Source: Methylobacterium segetis (GTDB lineage Bacteria > Pseudomonadota > Alphaproteobacteria > Rhizobiales > Beijerinckiaceae). From it: a stretch of DNA of 64,000 nucleotides. Shown here piece after piece: positions 26,522-35,880 of the stretch (its first letter is position 1; every line of letters starts with the position of its first letter). The notes beneath the pieces were generated by a model. That model was not told where the DNA came from. It ran no database searches and worked only from the letters and a program-made list of their open reading frames with translations. The position numbers and the translations under genes were made by a program. The stretch is from assembly GCF_004348265.1 (NCBI RefSeq), contig NZ_SMNT01000012.1:1-64000 (forward strand), read 5' to 3'.

Positions 26522-26998
26522 TCAGCCGTGCGCGGAGAGGTTCTCGATCAGATGGTTGAGATCGGCGCGCATCGCCTGGATCTCCGGCTCGCTCAGATTG
26601 AGCTGGCACATCACGGATTGGCGGACGTGCACCGCCTCGGCCCGCAGCGAGCGCCCCTGCGGGGTGAGCCCGATCTCGACCTCCCGCTCGTCGCTCTGGC
26701 GCCGGTTGCGCACGAGGAGGCCCGCGCTCTCGAGCCGCTTCAGGACCGGGGTCAGGGTGCCGGAATCCAGGCGCAGGCGACGGCCGATCTCGGAGACGGT
26801 GACCCCCTCCGTTTCCCACAGCACGAGCAGCACGAGGTATTGCGGGTAGGTGAGGCCGAGCCGCTCCAAGAGTGGACGATAGGATTTCGTCATGCGGTGC
26901 GCGGCCGCGTAGAGAGCGTAGCAGAGCTGGTTGTCGAGCAGGAGCGGATCCCAGAGGGCGCCCGCACTGTCATTCGGAGCGTTCACCATACCCACCAT
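26522..26998 (-). CDS. MarR/OhrR-type redox regulator
   Basis: 158 residues from the chosen ATG. N-terminal helix NQLCYALYAAAHRMTK carries the Cys26 typical of OhrR organic-hydroperoxide sensors, followed by the winged-helix part (GLTYPQYLVLLVL, TVSEIGRRLRLDSGTLTPVLKRLE, wing QSDEREVEIGLT). A second Cys near the C-terminus (SVMCQLNL) fits the two-Cys OhrR class. An ohr peroxidase gene, the usual neighbour, is not adjacent. Starts at 26989 or 27061 are alternatives; the ribosome site does not decide between them. Confidence 0.85.
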   Translation of the reverse strand: MVGMVNAPNDSAGALWDPLLLDNQLCYALYAAAHRMTKSYRPLLERLGLTYPQYLVLLVLWETEGVTVSEIGRRLRLDSGTLTPVLKRLESAGLLVRNRRQSDEREVEIGLTPQGRSLRAEAVHVRQSVMCQLNLSEPEIQAMRADLNHLIENLSAHG

Positions 26999-27423
26999 GC
27001 TGTCCACCCAAGCCTCACCGGCGGGGGTGCGTGGCGGCGCATTCCAGCCGGGGCCCTGCATAGCATGATACCGAGGCCGAACCGCCTAGGTACCTGCAGC
27101 ATTCTTCCACAGAGCTTGTGAGATAATGCGGGTCCGAGCCCAAATTTCCAGTGCCCCCGCGGTCATCTGAAGCCCAGATTTTGTTCATGCGCGGCGGCGT
27201 GCGTCCGCAAACGTCGAATTCCCGCCCCGAGAGCGGGGTCTCGCCGCCGAAGCCGCCACCGAACCGGACTGGATTGCGGCGGCCGAGCCGAACTTGGCAG
27301 GCGCCAGGGGATGCACGGCGGGGCCACGGAAACTCGGCCGTCGGAAGGGCTTGCCAAGCCCGGAACGACCCACTAAACACCGCCCTCGACCGGCCCGGCC
27401 AACAACGCCGCCGCGTCGACAGC
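26999..27423. other. Intergenic region between MarR gene and tRNA-Arg
   Basis: About 425 bases. It must hold the promoters of the MarR gene (leftward) and of the tRNA (rightward). I see no gene, no clear OhrR-type AT-rich palindrome and no repeat. Open frames crossing it run on into the tRNA and are not credible. Confidence 0.4.
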
Positions 27424-27500
27424 GCGCCCGTAGCTCAGCTGGATAGAGCACCAGACTACGAATCTGGGGGTCAGAGGTTCGAATCCTTTCGGGCGCGCCA
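27424..27500 (+). tRNA. tRNA-Arg (anticodon ACG)
   Basis: Acceptor GCGCCCG pairs with CGGGCGC, D arm TAGCTCAGCTGGATAGAGCA, anticodon stem CAGA with loop CTACGAA (anticodon ACG, read as ICG), T arm AGAGGTTCGAATCCTTT, discriminator G and encoded CCA. Reads CGN codons, the main Arg box in this GC-rich genome. Confidence 0.97.
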
Positions 27501-27708
27501 TTCTCCGCACGGATAGGTCTCGAGGTGTCTGTCACCTCGCGAAACGTGCGGCCTTCATCGACATCGAGCGAGTCAATCACGCACCGGACTGCGCAGCCGC
27601 GGTCCCGGCGCGCTCCGCTCCGACGACCTTTCATCGCCTTTTCCGCTCGGGCGAAGCAGGCGCGATCGCGCGAGGAACGGCCGGCCGGGGATCGAACTGG
27701 CACGATGC

Positions 27709-28218
27709 ATGCTGCAGCACCTCCGCGACGCAGGCTGGACGCTCCCGGAGGCGCTGGTGACGGGGCTCACGATAAGCGACGAGGAACTGGAGCGGCCCGC
27801 GCTGCTGACGCTGTGGCCGCATGGGGTCGAGACGAAGGCTGTCGAGCCGCGGGAGATCGAGACGCTCCGCCAAGCCCTGGAGGAGGCCTTCGCCGTTCTG
27901 GAGGACGACACGGGCATGCCCTGGATCACGACCGATGGCGGCACGATCCTGTCGCCCTCGGTGCTCTCCTGCCTGTCCCGTTCGGATGCCGCCGCCCTGC
28001 CCCTTGAGCCCGTCGCAGCGGTCGCGCAGGATCGGGCGCCGGCCGCGCAACGTGGCCGCCCTTCATCGGGGCACCCGCTGAGGCACGGATGGACGGACCC
28101 GCGGCCGGACATCCCCCCCTTCGTGCACCGGCTCGGTCTCCTCGCAGGCGAACGCGAGCGCCGCCCGCTCCAGAGCGGCGCACGGCGCGCCCGCTCCGGC
28201 CCTGCCCTGCCCAGCTGA
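27709..28218 (+). CDS. Hypothetical protein
   Basis: 169-residue frame. The first 90 residues look like a compact soluble protein (TLPEALVTGLTISDEELERP, then LRQALEEAFAVLEDD and GMPWITTDGGTILSPSV), while the remaining part is Arg/Pro-rich and may be an unstructured or spurious tail. A weak AGGAACGG lies about 30 bases upstream. It overlaps no other likely gene and converges on the SURF1 gene. No family was recognised, so this is a gene prediction only. Confidence 0.4.
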   Translation: MLQHLRDAGWTLPEALVTGLTISDEELERPALLTLWPHGVETKAVEPREIETLRQALEEAFAVLEDDTGMPWITTDGGTILSPSVLSCLSRSDAAALPLEPVAAVAQDRAPAAQRGRPSSGHPLRHGWTDPRPDIPPFVHRLGLLAGERERRPLQSGARRARSGPALPS

Positions 28219-28233
28219 GGCCGCGCAGGTGCG

Positions 28234-28983
28234 TCAGGCGCGCCGCGGACGGCGCAGGGCGTCGCGGAACAGGTAGGCCGTGCCCGCGGCGACCATCAGG
28301 GCCAGGGCGTACCACGTGAGCGCGTAGACGAGGTGATCGTTCCGGAAGGCGATGGTCGTCAGGCCTCCGACCGGTAGGCCGCCGGGATTGGCGCTCGCAT
28401 CCGCATCGATGAAGAACGGCGCGACGTCCCCCAATCCGCGCGCCTGCGCGATCGCTGCGACGTCGCGTGAGAACCAGCGCCCGCCCGCCGGATCGTTGCT
28501 GCGCAGGAAGGCGCCACCGGGCTCGCTGAGGCGCAGCAGCCCCGTCACGGTCGTCTCGCTGGGGATCTGGCTCTGCGCCCGCGTGGCGGCGTCCCTGCGC
28601 TCGGGCGGCACGAACCCGCGATTGATCAGGAACCGGTCGCCGTCGGGCGTCTCGAGGGGGGTGAGCACCCAGAAGCCGCCGCCGAGCTCGGTCACGGCCT
28701 GAACCAGCGTCTCCCGGTCGTGCTGGAAGCGACCGCGCACGCGCAGGCGCCGATAGGCGTCGTCCGTTCCGATCGCGGCCCAGGCCTCCCGGGCCGGCGG
28801 CGCGGCCGGTGCCGCGTGGATCCGTGCATCGACCCGGGCGATCAGGTCGAGCTTCCAGGTCCGTCGCTGCACCTGCCAGGTGCCGAGCCCGACGAGGATT
28901 GCGAAGGCGGCGAGCGCCGCGATCCCGACCAGGCCGAGGAAACGGCCGGTCGGGCGGGGAGGCGCCGCTTTCGGCGCGCTCAC
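28234..28983 (-). CDS. SURF1 family oxidase assembly protein
   Basis: 249 residues with the SURF1 layout: one N-terminal membrane helix (LVGIAALAAFAILVGLGTWQ) followed by VQRRTWK, a large loop with RPR-type RVRGRF and NRGFVPPE, and a C-terminal helix (TWYALALMVAAGTAYLF). SURF1 helps insert heme A or heme O into terminal oxidases. It starts at a GTG 32 bases after cyoD and completes the cyo operon, so it most likely serves this oxidase. Confidence 0.93.
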   Translation of the reverse strand: MSAPKAAPPRPTGRFLGLVGIAALAAFAILVGLGTWQVQRRTWKLDLIARVDARIHAAPAAPPAREAWAAIGTDDAYRRLRVRGRFQHDRETLVQAVTELGGGFWVLTPLETPDGDRFLINRGFVPPERRDAATRAQSQIPSETTVTGLLRLSEPGGAFLRSNDPAGGRWFSRDVAAIAQARGLGDVAPFFIDADASANPGGLPVGGLTTIAFRNDHLVYALTWYALALMVAAGTAYLFRDALRRPRRA

Positions 28984-29014
28984 GAATGGGCGCTCCGCGA
29001 AACGGCCCTGCCCG

Positions 29015-29443
29015 TCAGCGGGAGGGCGCGGCCGGCATGTGATGCTGCATGTCGTGGCCCGACATCGGCATCATGTTGGCGTTGAGGTGATACATCACCC
29101 ACAGCGAGGCGATCAGCGTGATCACGACGAGTGTCAGCGTGAAGATCAGCGCCAGGAAGGTCCAGCCGCCTTCCGACTTCGTGTCCATGTGCAGGAAGTA
29201 GATCATGTGCACGATGATCTGAACCACGGCAAAGGCCATGATCACGAGGCTCGTGGTGCGGTTGTCGCCGAGCACGTCCGCCATCACCAGCCAGAACGGG
29301 ATCGCGGTGAGAATGACGGACAGGACGAACCCGGTCATGTAGCCGCGGAAGGTGGCGTGGCTGCCGCCGCCGGCATGGCCGTGGTCGTGACCGTGGCCGG
29401 CCCCGTGCGCGCCGGAGGTGTGCGAGTTGGCGCTGGCGCTCAT
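29015..29443 (-). CDS. cyoD: Cytochrome bo3 ubiquinol oxidase subunit IV
   Basis: 142 residues. The C-terminal 100 residues form three membrane helices typical of CyoD (GYMTGFVLSVILTAIPFWLV, IIVHMIYFLHMD, FLALIFTLTLVVITLIASLWV). The N-terminus is unusual: it carries a His/Gly-rich stretch (GAHGAGHGHDHGHAGGGSH) that could bind metal, and another His group ends the protein (HDMQHHMP). The ATG overlaps the cyoC stop by four bases. Confidence 0.93.
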   Translation of the reverse strand: MSASANSHTSGAHGAGHGHDHGHAGGGSHATFRGYMTGFVLSVILTAIPFWLVMADVLGDNRTTSLVIMAFAVVQIIVHMIYFLHMDTKSEGGWTFLALIFTLTLVVITLIASLWVMYHLNANMMPMSGHDMQHHMPAAPSR

Positions 29444-30069
29444 TGCAGCACTCCCATCAGGTACACGAAGGTGAAGACGCCGATCCAGATCACGTCGAGG
29501 AAGTGCCAGAACATCGACAGGCACATCAGCCGGCGCTGATTCTCGGCGATGAGCCCGCGCTGGCGCACCTGGATCATCAGCACGACGAGCCAGATGATGC
29601 CGAGGCTCACGTGCAGGCCGTGCGTGCCGACCAGGGTGAAGAAGGCGGAGAGGAAGCCGCTGCGCTGGGGCGTCGCGCCCTCATGGATCAGGTGGGCGAA
29701 TTCGTAGAGCTCGATGCCGACGAAGCCGAGGCCGAACAGGCCCGTGACCGCGAGCCAGCCGAGCGTGGCGGCCTGCCGGTCCCGCTGCATCTCCAGCATG
29801 GCAAAGCCGTAGGTGATGGAGGAGAGGAGCAGCATGGACGTGTTGAGAGCCACGAGCGGCAGCTCGAACAGGTCCTTCGGCGAAGGCCCGGCCGCGTAAT
29901 TGCGGCCGAGCACGGCGTAGGTGGCGAACAGGACCGCGAAGATGAGGCAGTCGCTCATCAGGTAGATCCAGAAGCCCAGCATGGTGCTGCCTTCTGGATG
30001 GTGGTCCTCCTCCAGGTGGAAGCTCGGCGTCTCGGCGAGGCCCTGGGTCTTGGATGCGAGGGTCGCCAT
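29440..30069 (-). CDS. cyoC: Cytochrome bo3 ubiquinol oxidase subunit III
   Basis: 209 residues with five membrane helices (SDCLIFAVLFATYAVLG, STMLLLSSITYGFAML-like, WHFLDVIWIGVFTFVYLMG). The HFLDVIW signature of subunit III is near the C-terminus. It stabilises subunit I. It starts three bases after cyoB and overlaps cyoD by four bases. Confidence 0.95.
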   Translation of the reverse strand: MATLASKTQGLAETPSFHLEEDHHPEGSTMLGFWIYLMSDCLIFAVLFATYAVLGRNYAAGPSPKDLFELPLVALNTSMLLLSSITYGFAMLEMQRDRQAATLGWLAVTGLFGLGFVGIELYEFAHLIHEGATPQRSGFLSAFFTLVGTHGLHVSLGIIWLVVLMIQVRQRGLIAENQRRLMCLSMFWHFLDVIWIGVFTFVYLMGVLQ

Positions 30070-30072
30070 GGC

Positions 30073-32076
30073 TCAGGCCCGTCCGGAGATCAGCGCGGTG
30101 CGCGCGCCCTCGGCCCGGACGACGTCGTCGGCCGGAATGTGGAAGTCGCGGTCGTAGTTGAAGGTGTGGCCGACCGTCACGACGAACATCGCCAGGAAGG
30201 CCAGCGCCGCGAGCCACCAGACGTACCAGATCATCGCGAACGAGAAGGCGATGCTGAGCACGCCGAGGATGAAGCCGGTGCCGGTGTTCCTCGGCATGTG
30301 GATCGCACGGAATCCCTGCAGCGGCCGGTCGTAGCCGCGCTTCTTCATGTCCCACCACGCGTCGTGATCGTGGATCACGGGCGTGAAGGCGAAGTTGTAG
30401 TCCGGCGGCGGCGAGGAGGTGGACCATTCGAGCGTGCGGCCGTTCCACGGGTCGCCCGTCAGGTCGCGCAGTTCCTCGCGCCGGAGGACGCTCACGACGA
30501 GCTGGATCCCGAAGGAGAGGATGCCGAGCAGGATCAGGAAGGCGCCGAAGGCCGCGATCACGAACCAGATCTGCAGGGACGGGTCATCGAAGTGCTGCAG
30601 GCGCCGCGTCACCCCCATCAGGCCCAGGATGTAGAGGGGCATGAAGGCGACCCAGAAGCCGGTGAGCCAGAACCAGAAGGACATCTTCCCCCAGACCGGG
30701 TCGAGCTTGAAGCCGAATGCCTTCGGGAACCAGTAGGTGATGCCCGCGAGCAGGCCGAACACCACGCCGCCGATGATCACGTTGTGGAAGTGGGCGATCA
30801 GGAACAGCGAATTGTGGAGCACGAAGTCGGCCGGGGGCACGGCGAGGAGCACGCCGGTCATGCCGCCGACGACGAAGGTCACCATGAAGCCGACCGTCCA
30901 GAGCATCGGCACCTCGAAGCGGATCCGCCCGCGGTACATCGTGAACAGCCAGTTGAAGATCTTGGCGCCCGTCGGGATCGAGATGATCATCGTCGTGATC
31001 CCGAAGAACGAGTTCACCGACGCGCCCGACCCCATCGTGAAGAAGTGGTGCAGCCAGACGAGGTAGGACAGGATCGTGATGACGACCGTGGCGTAGACCA
31101 TCGAGGCATAGCCGAACAGGCGCTTGCCCGAATAGGTCGAGACGACCTCCGAGAAGATGCCGAAGGCGGGCAGGATGAGGATGTAGACCTCCGGATGACC
31201 CCAGATCCAGATGAGGTTGACGTACATCATCGGGTTGCCGCCGAGGTCGTTCGAGAAGAAGTGCGTGCCGACGTAGCGGTCGAGCGACAGCAGCGCGAGG
31301 ACGGCGGTCAGGATCGGGAAGGCGGCGACGATGAGCACGTTGGTGCACAGCGCGGTCCAGGTGAAGACCGGCATCTTCATCATGGTCATGCCGGGCGCCC
31401 GCATCTTCACGATGGTGGCGATGAGGTTGATGCCGGAGAGCAGGGTGCCGATGCCGGCGATCTGCAGCGCCCAGATGTAGTAGTCGACGCCGACGCCGGG
31501 GCTCGCCGCCGGGCCGGAGAGCGGCGGATAGGCGAGCCAGCCGGTGCGGGCGAACTCGCCGACGAAGAGCGAGGCCATCACGGTTACCGCGCCGCTGACC
31601 GTCATCCAGAAGCTGAAATTGTTTAGGAACGGGAAGGCGACGTCGCGGGCGCCGATCTGCAGCGGCACGACGAAGTTCATCAGCCCCGTCACGAGCGGCA
31701 TGGCGAAGAAGAAGATCATGATCACGCCGTGGGCGGTGAAGATCTGATCGTAGTGGTGCGGCGGCAGGTAGCCCTCGTTGGCGCCGAAGGCCATCGCCTG
31801 CTGGGCCCGCATCATGAGCGCGTCCGCGAAGCCGCGCAGCAGCATGACGAGCGCCAGGATCACGTACATGATGCCGATCTTCTTGTGATCGACGCTCGTG
31901 ATCCAGTCGCGCCAGAGGGTGCCCCAGAAGCGGAAATAGGTGATCGCGCCGAGCACCGCGACGCCGCCGAGGACGACGCCGATGAAGGTGATGATCAGGA
32001 TCGGCTCGTGATAGGGAATCGCTTCGAGTGTCAGGCGCCCGAAGATCAGTTTCTGGAGATCCAGATTCGAGAACAT
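30073..32076 (-). CDS. cyoB: Cytochrome bo3 ubiquinol oxidase subunit I
   Basis: 667-residue heme-copper oxidase core that reduces oxygen and pumps protons. Visible landmarks: [12 protein letters not shown] (heme b ligand His), [12 protein letters not shown] with the His-Tyr cross-link pair, [10 protein letters not shown] with the two CuB histidines, and [13 protein letters not shown]. Helix count is about 15 as expected of CyoB. It lies between cyoA (46 bases) and cyoC (2 bases), in the canonical ABCD order. Confidence 0.97.
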   Translation of the reverse strand: MFSNLDLQKLIFGRLTLEAIPYHEPILIITFIGVVLGGVAVLGAITYFRFWGTLWRDWITSVDHKKIGIMYVILALVMLLRGFADALMMRAQQAMAFGANEGYLPPHHYDQIFTAHGVIMIFFFAMPLVTGLMNFVVPLQIGARDVAFPFLNNFSFWMTVSGAVTVMASLFVGEFARTGWLAYPPLSGPAASPGVGVDYYIWALQIAGIGTLLSGINLIATIVKMRAPGMTMMKMPVFTWTALCTNVLIVAAFPILTAVLALLSLDRYVGTHFFSNDLGGNPMMYVNLIWIWGHPEVYILILPAFGIFSEVVSTYSGKRLFGYASMVYATVVITILSYLVWLHHFFTMGSGASVNSFFGITTMIISIPTGAKIFNWLFTMYRGRIRFEVPMLWTVGFMVTFVVGGMTGVLLAVPPADFVLHNSLFLIAHFHNVIIGGVVFGLLAGITYWFPKAFGFKLDPVWGKMSFWFWLTGFWVAFMPLYILGLMGVTRRLQHFDDPSLQIWFVIAAFGAFLILLGILSFGIQLVVSVLRREELRDLTGDPWNGRTLEWSTSSPPPDYNFAFTPVIHDHDAWWDMKKRGYDRPLQGFRAIHMPRNTGTGFILGVLSIAFSFAMIWYVWWLAALAFLAMFVVTVGHTFNYDRDFHIPADDVVRAEGARTALISGRA

Positions 32077-32122
32077 GGGTTTTCGCTCGTTGGCGGGGTG
32101 CGGCGGCCGTCGAGGCGCCGGC

Positions 32123-33283
32123 TCAGTGGTTCAGTTGCGCGGGCGCCGGGGTGCCGTGCTGGTGCCCGGAATGGTCGTGGCCTGCATCGGGAGCCTCGCC
32201 GCGGCCCTTGACGGCGGGGTCCTGCGCGTCGGGCTTCATGCCCTGCGGCTGCACATCGCCCTTGGCGGGGCGCCCGGAGGCGGGGACGGTGGCGGCATCG
32301 CCCTCCTCGCCCGAGACGGCATGGCGGTTGTCGTATTCCAGCCGCTCCCGGTTGTGGTGGCTCTCCTTCCCGGCGCCCCCCATCGCGTCGATGTGCATCA
32401 TCTCGCTCATGCACATCTTGCCGGGCACCGCGCACATGTTGAGGATCGCGCTGTAGAGACCCTGGTCGGAGGACGCGAAGTACTGAACCGGCTCCTGCTC
32501 GCTCGGCTTCTCGAGCTTCAGGTAGGCCTCGCGGGTCAGGGTCTTGCCGTCGGCCTTCACCTTGGCGACCCACTGGTCGAAGCCGTCCTTATCGAGCCCG
32601 TGGAACTTGAAGTTCATCCGGGAGAAGCCGGAGCCGCTGTAATTGGCCGAGAAGCCCTCGTAGGTGCCGGCCTTGTTGATCACCGCGTGCAGCTTCGTCT
32701 CCATGCCGGCCATGGCGTAGATCTGGCCCGCCAGAGCCGGAATGTAGAACGAGTTCATGATCGAGGCCGAGGTGATCTTGAAGTTGATCGGCACGTCGAC
32801 GGGGGCCGCGAGCTCGTTCACGGTCGCGATGCCCTGGTCGGGATAGAAGAACAGCCACTTCCAATCGAGGGCGACGACCTCGACCGTGACGGGCTTCACG
32901 TCCGCCGGCAGCGGCCGCGACGCGTCGAGCCGGGACAGGGGCCGGTAGGGATCGAGCGTGTGGGTGCTGATCCAGGTGAGCGCGCCGAGCGCGATGATGA
33001 TCACCAGCGGCGCGGCCCAGATCACGACCTCGAGCTGGGTGGAGTGGTGCCAGTCGGGATCGTAGGTGGCCTGTGTGTTCGACGCGCGGTACCGCCACGC
33101 GAAGAAGAGCGTCAGCGCGATCACCGGCAGGATGATAAGCAGCATCAGCCCCGTCGAGGCGATGACGAGGTCGCGCTGCCGGACGGCGATGTCGCCGGAC
33201 GGCTGCATCACGACCATGTTGCAGCCCGCCAGCAGGCCGAGCAGGGGGACCAGCGCGAGGGCGCGAAGCTGTCTGAGACGCAT
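32123..33283 (-). CDS. cyoA: Cytochrome bo3 ubiquinol oxidase subunit II
   Basis: 386 residues. A lipoprotein signal ends at Cys21 (LLGLLAGC), two membrane helices follow ([39 protein letters not shown]), then the cupredoxin domain ([17 protein letters not shown]) without the CuA ligands, as in quinol oxidases. The roughly 80-residue tail rich in Gly, Lys and His ([10 protein letters not shown]) is longer than in Escherichia coli and may bind metal. First gene of the cyo operon. Confidence 0.95.
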   Translation of the reverse strand: MRLRQLRALALVPLLGLLAGCNMVVMQPSGDIAVRQRDLVIASTGLMLLIILPVIALTLFFAWRYRASNTQATYDPDWHHSTQLEVVIWAAPLVIIIALGALTWISTHTLDPYRPLSRLDASRPLPADVKPVTVEVVALDWKWLFFYPDQGIATVNELAAPVDVPINFKITSASIMNSFYIPALAGQIYAMAGMETKLHAVINKAGTYEGFSANYSGSGFSRMNFKFHGLDKDGFDQWVAKVKADGKTLTREAYLKLEKPSEQEPVQYFASSDQGLYSAILNMCAVPGKMCMSEMMHIDAMGGAGKESHHNRERLEYDNRHAVSGEEGDAATVPASGRPAKGDVQPQGMKPDAQDPAVKGRGEAPDAGHDHSGHQHGTPAPAQLNH

Positions 33284-33588
33284 CAGATCGTATCGATGGT
33301 GGGCCGGGACGGCACTTCTGGACCCGGACGCGGCGCGTCGGAACGCACCCCGGGAATCACGCGGCTTTACTGCGCTGCACCATGTCGGTATGGCAAGTGC
33401 ACCGATGTCTCACCTGTGGGCGCCGCAGGCATGGCAGGGTTGACCGGACCGGATATGTTCCTCCGGCCGAACGGATGCATGAGGGCGCGTCGCCGCGCCG
33501 CCGTGATCCTGCGGTGCGCACGCGCCATAATTCCCGTTTCCGGAAACGGCGGCCCGTTTCCGTCGCTTCAGAGAGCGACCTGCCGACG
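33284..33588. other. Divergent intergenic region cyoA / MHS transporter
   Basis: 305 bases containing both promoters. The main visible element is the palindrome described at 33534-33549 near the transporter. No small gene or structured RNA is evident. Confidence 0.5.
33534..33563 (+). promoter_or_regulatory. Perfect 16-bp palindrome plus repeated half-site upstream of the transporter gene
   Basis: CCGTTTCCGGAAACGG (33534-33549) is a perfect dyad. A further CCGTTTCCG copy lies at 33554-33562. The pair ends 26 bases before the transporter ATG, a position suited to a repressor that blocks RNA polymerase or the early transcript. The regulator is unknown; the adjacent Crp/Fnr-type gene is one candidate, though this is not a Crp consensus. 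Confidence 0.5.
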
Positions 33589-34923
33589 ATGAACTCAGAC
33601 TACGCCCTGCCCGCATCCGACCCGCTCGAGCGCGATGCCCGCCTCGTCTCGACCGACCACAAGGTCGACCCGAGCGAGATCGCGATGGGCGTCATCATCG
33701 GCCGCACGTCGGAGTTCTTCGACTTCTTCGTGTTCGGCATCGCCTCGGTGCTCATCTTCCCGAAGGTGTTCTTCCCCTTCGCCGAGCCGCTCACCGGCAC
33801 CCTCTACGCCTTCGGCATCTTCGCCCTCGCCTTCGTGGCGCGCCCGATTGGGTCCATCGCCTTCATGGAGGTGGATCAGCGCTACGGGCGCGGCGTGAAG
33901 CTGACGATCGCGCTCTTCCTGCTGGGCTCGTCGACCGCCGCGATCAGCTTCCTGCCGAGCTACGACCATCTCGGGAAGACGGCGATCGTTCTGCTCGCCG
34001 CCTTCCGGATCGGCCAGGGGCTCGCGCTCGGCGGCGCCTGGGACGGCCTCGCGTCGCTGCTGGCGCTGAACGCGCCGGAGAACCGCCGCGGCTGGTACGC
34101 GGCCATGCCGCAGCTCGGGGCCCCCCTCGGCTTCATGCTGGCGAGCGCGCTGTTCTCGTTCTTCCTGGCCAACCTGACGCCCGAGGACTTCCTCGATTGG
34201 GGTTGGCGCTACCCGTTCTACGTCGCCTTCGCGGTGAACGTGGTCGCCCTGTTCGCGCGGCTGCGCCTCGTCGCCACGGACGAGTTCGTCAACCTTCTCC
34301 AGACGCAGGAGCTGGAGCCGGTGCCCGTCCTGGAATTGCTGCGGGTGCATTGGCGGCACGTCCTCATCGCCGCCTTCGTGCCGCTGGCGAGCTTCGCGCT
34401 CTTCCACCTCGTCACGATCTTCCCGATCAGCTGGATCACGCTGTTCACCCAGCGCTCGGCGGGCGAGTTCCTGATGGTTCAGTTCGCCGGTGCGACCATG
34501 GCCGCGGGCGCGATCCTGGCATCCGGCCTGATGGCGGACCAGATCGGGCGCAGGACCATGCTTGCGATCTGCGCTGGCCTGATCGCGCTCTTCGCACTCG
34601 GCAGCATCCTGGCGCCCCTCCTGTTCGGCGACAGCATGGCGGGACAGACGGTCTACGTGGTGGTGGGCTTCGGGCTGCTCGGCCTGTCCTACGGGCAGAC
34701 GGCGGGCGCCGTCTCCTCGAATTTCGGGACGCGCTACCGCTACACCGGTTCGGCGCTGAGCTCGGATCTCGCCTGGGTGGTCGGTGCCGGCTTCGCGCCG
34801 CTCGTGGTGCTCAGCCTGTCCAGCCGCTACGGGCTGGCCTGCGTCGGGCTGTATCTGCTGTCGGGTGCCATCGCGACGCTGCTCGCGCTCGGCGTGAACA
34901 AGCTCGAGGCCCGGACCGCCTGA
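33589..34923 (+). CDS. MFS transporter, metabolite:H+ symporter (MHS) family
   Basis: 444 residues, about 12 membrane helices. Signature sequences of the MHS group are GRTSEFFDFFVFG, RPIGSIAFMEVDQRYGRG in the loop between helices 2 and 3, and RGWYAAMPQLGAPLGF. Relatives move alpha-ketoglutarate, shikimate, proline/betaine or other acids with protons; the substrate here cannot be told. I chose the ATG at 33589 (MNSDYALP) over longer in-frame starts. It is divergent from cyoA and has the palindrome just upstream. Confidence 0.9.
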   Translation: MNSDYALPASDPLERDARLVSTDHKVDPSEIAMGVIIGRTSEFFDFFVFGIASVLIFPKVFFPFAEPLTGTLYAFGIFALAFVARPIGSIAFMEVDQRYGRGVKLTIALFLLGSSTAAISFLPSYDHLGKTAIVLLAAFRIGQGLALGGAWDGLASLLALNAPENRRGWYAAMPQLGAPLGFMLASALFSFFLANLTPEDFLDWGWRYPFYVAFAVNVVALFARLRLVATDEFVNLLQTQELEPVPVLELLRVHWRHVLIAAFVPLASFALFHLVTIFPISWITLFTQRSAGEFLMVQFAGATMAAGAILASGLMADQIGRRTMLAICAGLIALFALGSILAPLLFGDSMAGQTVYVVVGFGLLGLSYGQTAGAVSSNFGTRYRYTGSALSSDLAWVVGAGFAPLVVLSLSSRYGLACVGLYLLSGAIATLLALGVNKLEARTA

Positions 34924-34962
34924 GGCGACGGGGCACGCATATCGAGTGAGCCGGCGGGCGAC

Positions 34963-35736
34963 CTAGTCCCCGGCCGGCACCGGGTCCGAGGACGCCGACA
35001 GGCCCTCGAGGTCGAGATAGGCCGGATCGAACCCCGCAAAGTCCCGCAGCCGCTCCATGTCCGGCACGAGTAGCCGGTGGCGCTGCCACACGATCAACTC
35101 CTCCTTGCGCAGCGTCTGCAGGACCCGGTTGATGTGGACGTGCGACACGCCGAGGGCGTCCGCGAGGTCGACTTGCGAGAGGTTGAACTCGCAGCCCGAC
35201 CCGTCGACGAGCCCGACGGCCCTGAGGCAGGTGAGCAACTCGCAGAGCAGGTGCGCGAGACGCTGCACGGCCGGGCGGCTGTCGTTGACGAGCCACTCGC
35301 GGGAGCGGTTGAGTTCGACCAGGGCGAGCCACCAGAGGGCGCGGTTGATCCCGGGATGCCGTGCCATCGCGTCCTGCAGTGCAGTCCGTGACACGTCGAC
35401 GACGGATGTGCGCGTGAGCGCGGACACCCGCCATTCCGTGGCTCGGCTGCTGCGTGGCGGAACGCGGCAGAGGTCACCCGGCAGGACGAAGGAGACGATG
35501 CGCCGCGTGCCGTCGAGAAGCGTCTTGTAGCGGCAGGCGAGACCGCTCATCACGATGTAGATGCGCTCGAATTCGCCGTCGGACGGGAACTCCTGACGCG
35601 CGGCGAGCGCGCGGGCGTTCTGGGAGAGCGACGCGAGGGCCTGCCGTTCCTCCGCCGACAGCAAGCCTGCATGCTCCAGCTTGCGGATGAAGGGATTGCT
35701 CAACGCGCGACCGTAATCTGCCTTAGCGAACAGCAT
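34963..35736 (-). CDS. Crp/Fnr family transcriptional regulator
   Basis: 257 residues. The N-terminal cyclic-nucleotide-binding-like barrel (FERIYIVMSGLACRY, RRIVSFVLPGDLC) is followed by the C-terminal helix-turn-helix (NLSQVDLADALGVSHVHINRVLQTLRKEEL). The cysteine set of oxygen-sensing Fnr is missing, so it is not a classical Fnr; the FVLPGDLC pattern is common in Crp-like regulators of Methylobacterium. It converges on the MHS transporter gene. The target genes and the effector are unknown. Confidence 0.9.
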   Translation of the reverse strand: MLFAKADYGRALSNPFIRKLEHAGLLSAEERQALASLSQNARALAARQEFPSDGEFERIYIVMSGLACRYKTLLDGTRRIVSFVLPGDLCRVPPRSSRATEWRVSALTRTSVVDVSRTALQDAMARHPGINRALWWLALVELNRSREWLVNDSRPAVQRLAHLLCELLTCLRAVGLVDGSGCEFNLSQVDLADALGVSHVHINRVLQTLRKEELIVWQRHRLLVPDMERLRDFAGFDPAYLDLEGLSASSDPVPAGD

Positions 35737-35880
35737 AGCTTGGCTTCGGGTGCGGCAACAGGACCGCACTACCATGAGTGGTATGCGCTCCCGGCAGGGC
35801 CCCGAAGCGAGTGGGCCGGTCCGTCCCGCGGCGAACCGGCCCTCCCCGATCTGTGTCGTTACTCCGGCTCGGACCCCAAC

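Noticed and set aside
27151..27516. Plus-strand frame crossing tRNA-Arg
   Set aside because: Its end translates the tRNA (VAQLDRAPDYESGG), a known false-gene pattern.
27573..28112. Minus-strand frame overlapping the hypothetical gene at 27709
   Set aside because: Ser/Arg-rich product without structure; the plus-strand frame has more protein-like composition, though it also remains uncertain.
29443..31626. 727-codon frame antisense to cyoB and cyoC
   Set aside because: Composition is Glu/His/Arg low-complexity, typical of antisense frames in GC-rich DNA; the minus strand carries complete oxidase genes.
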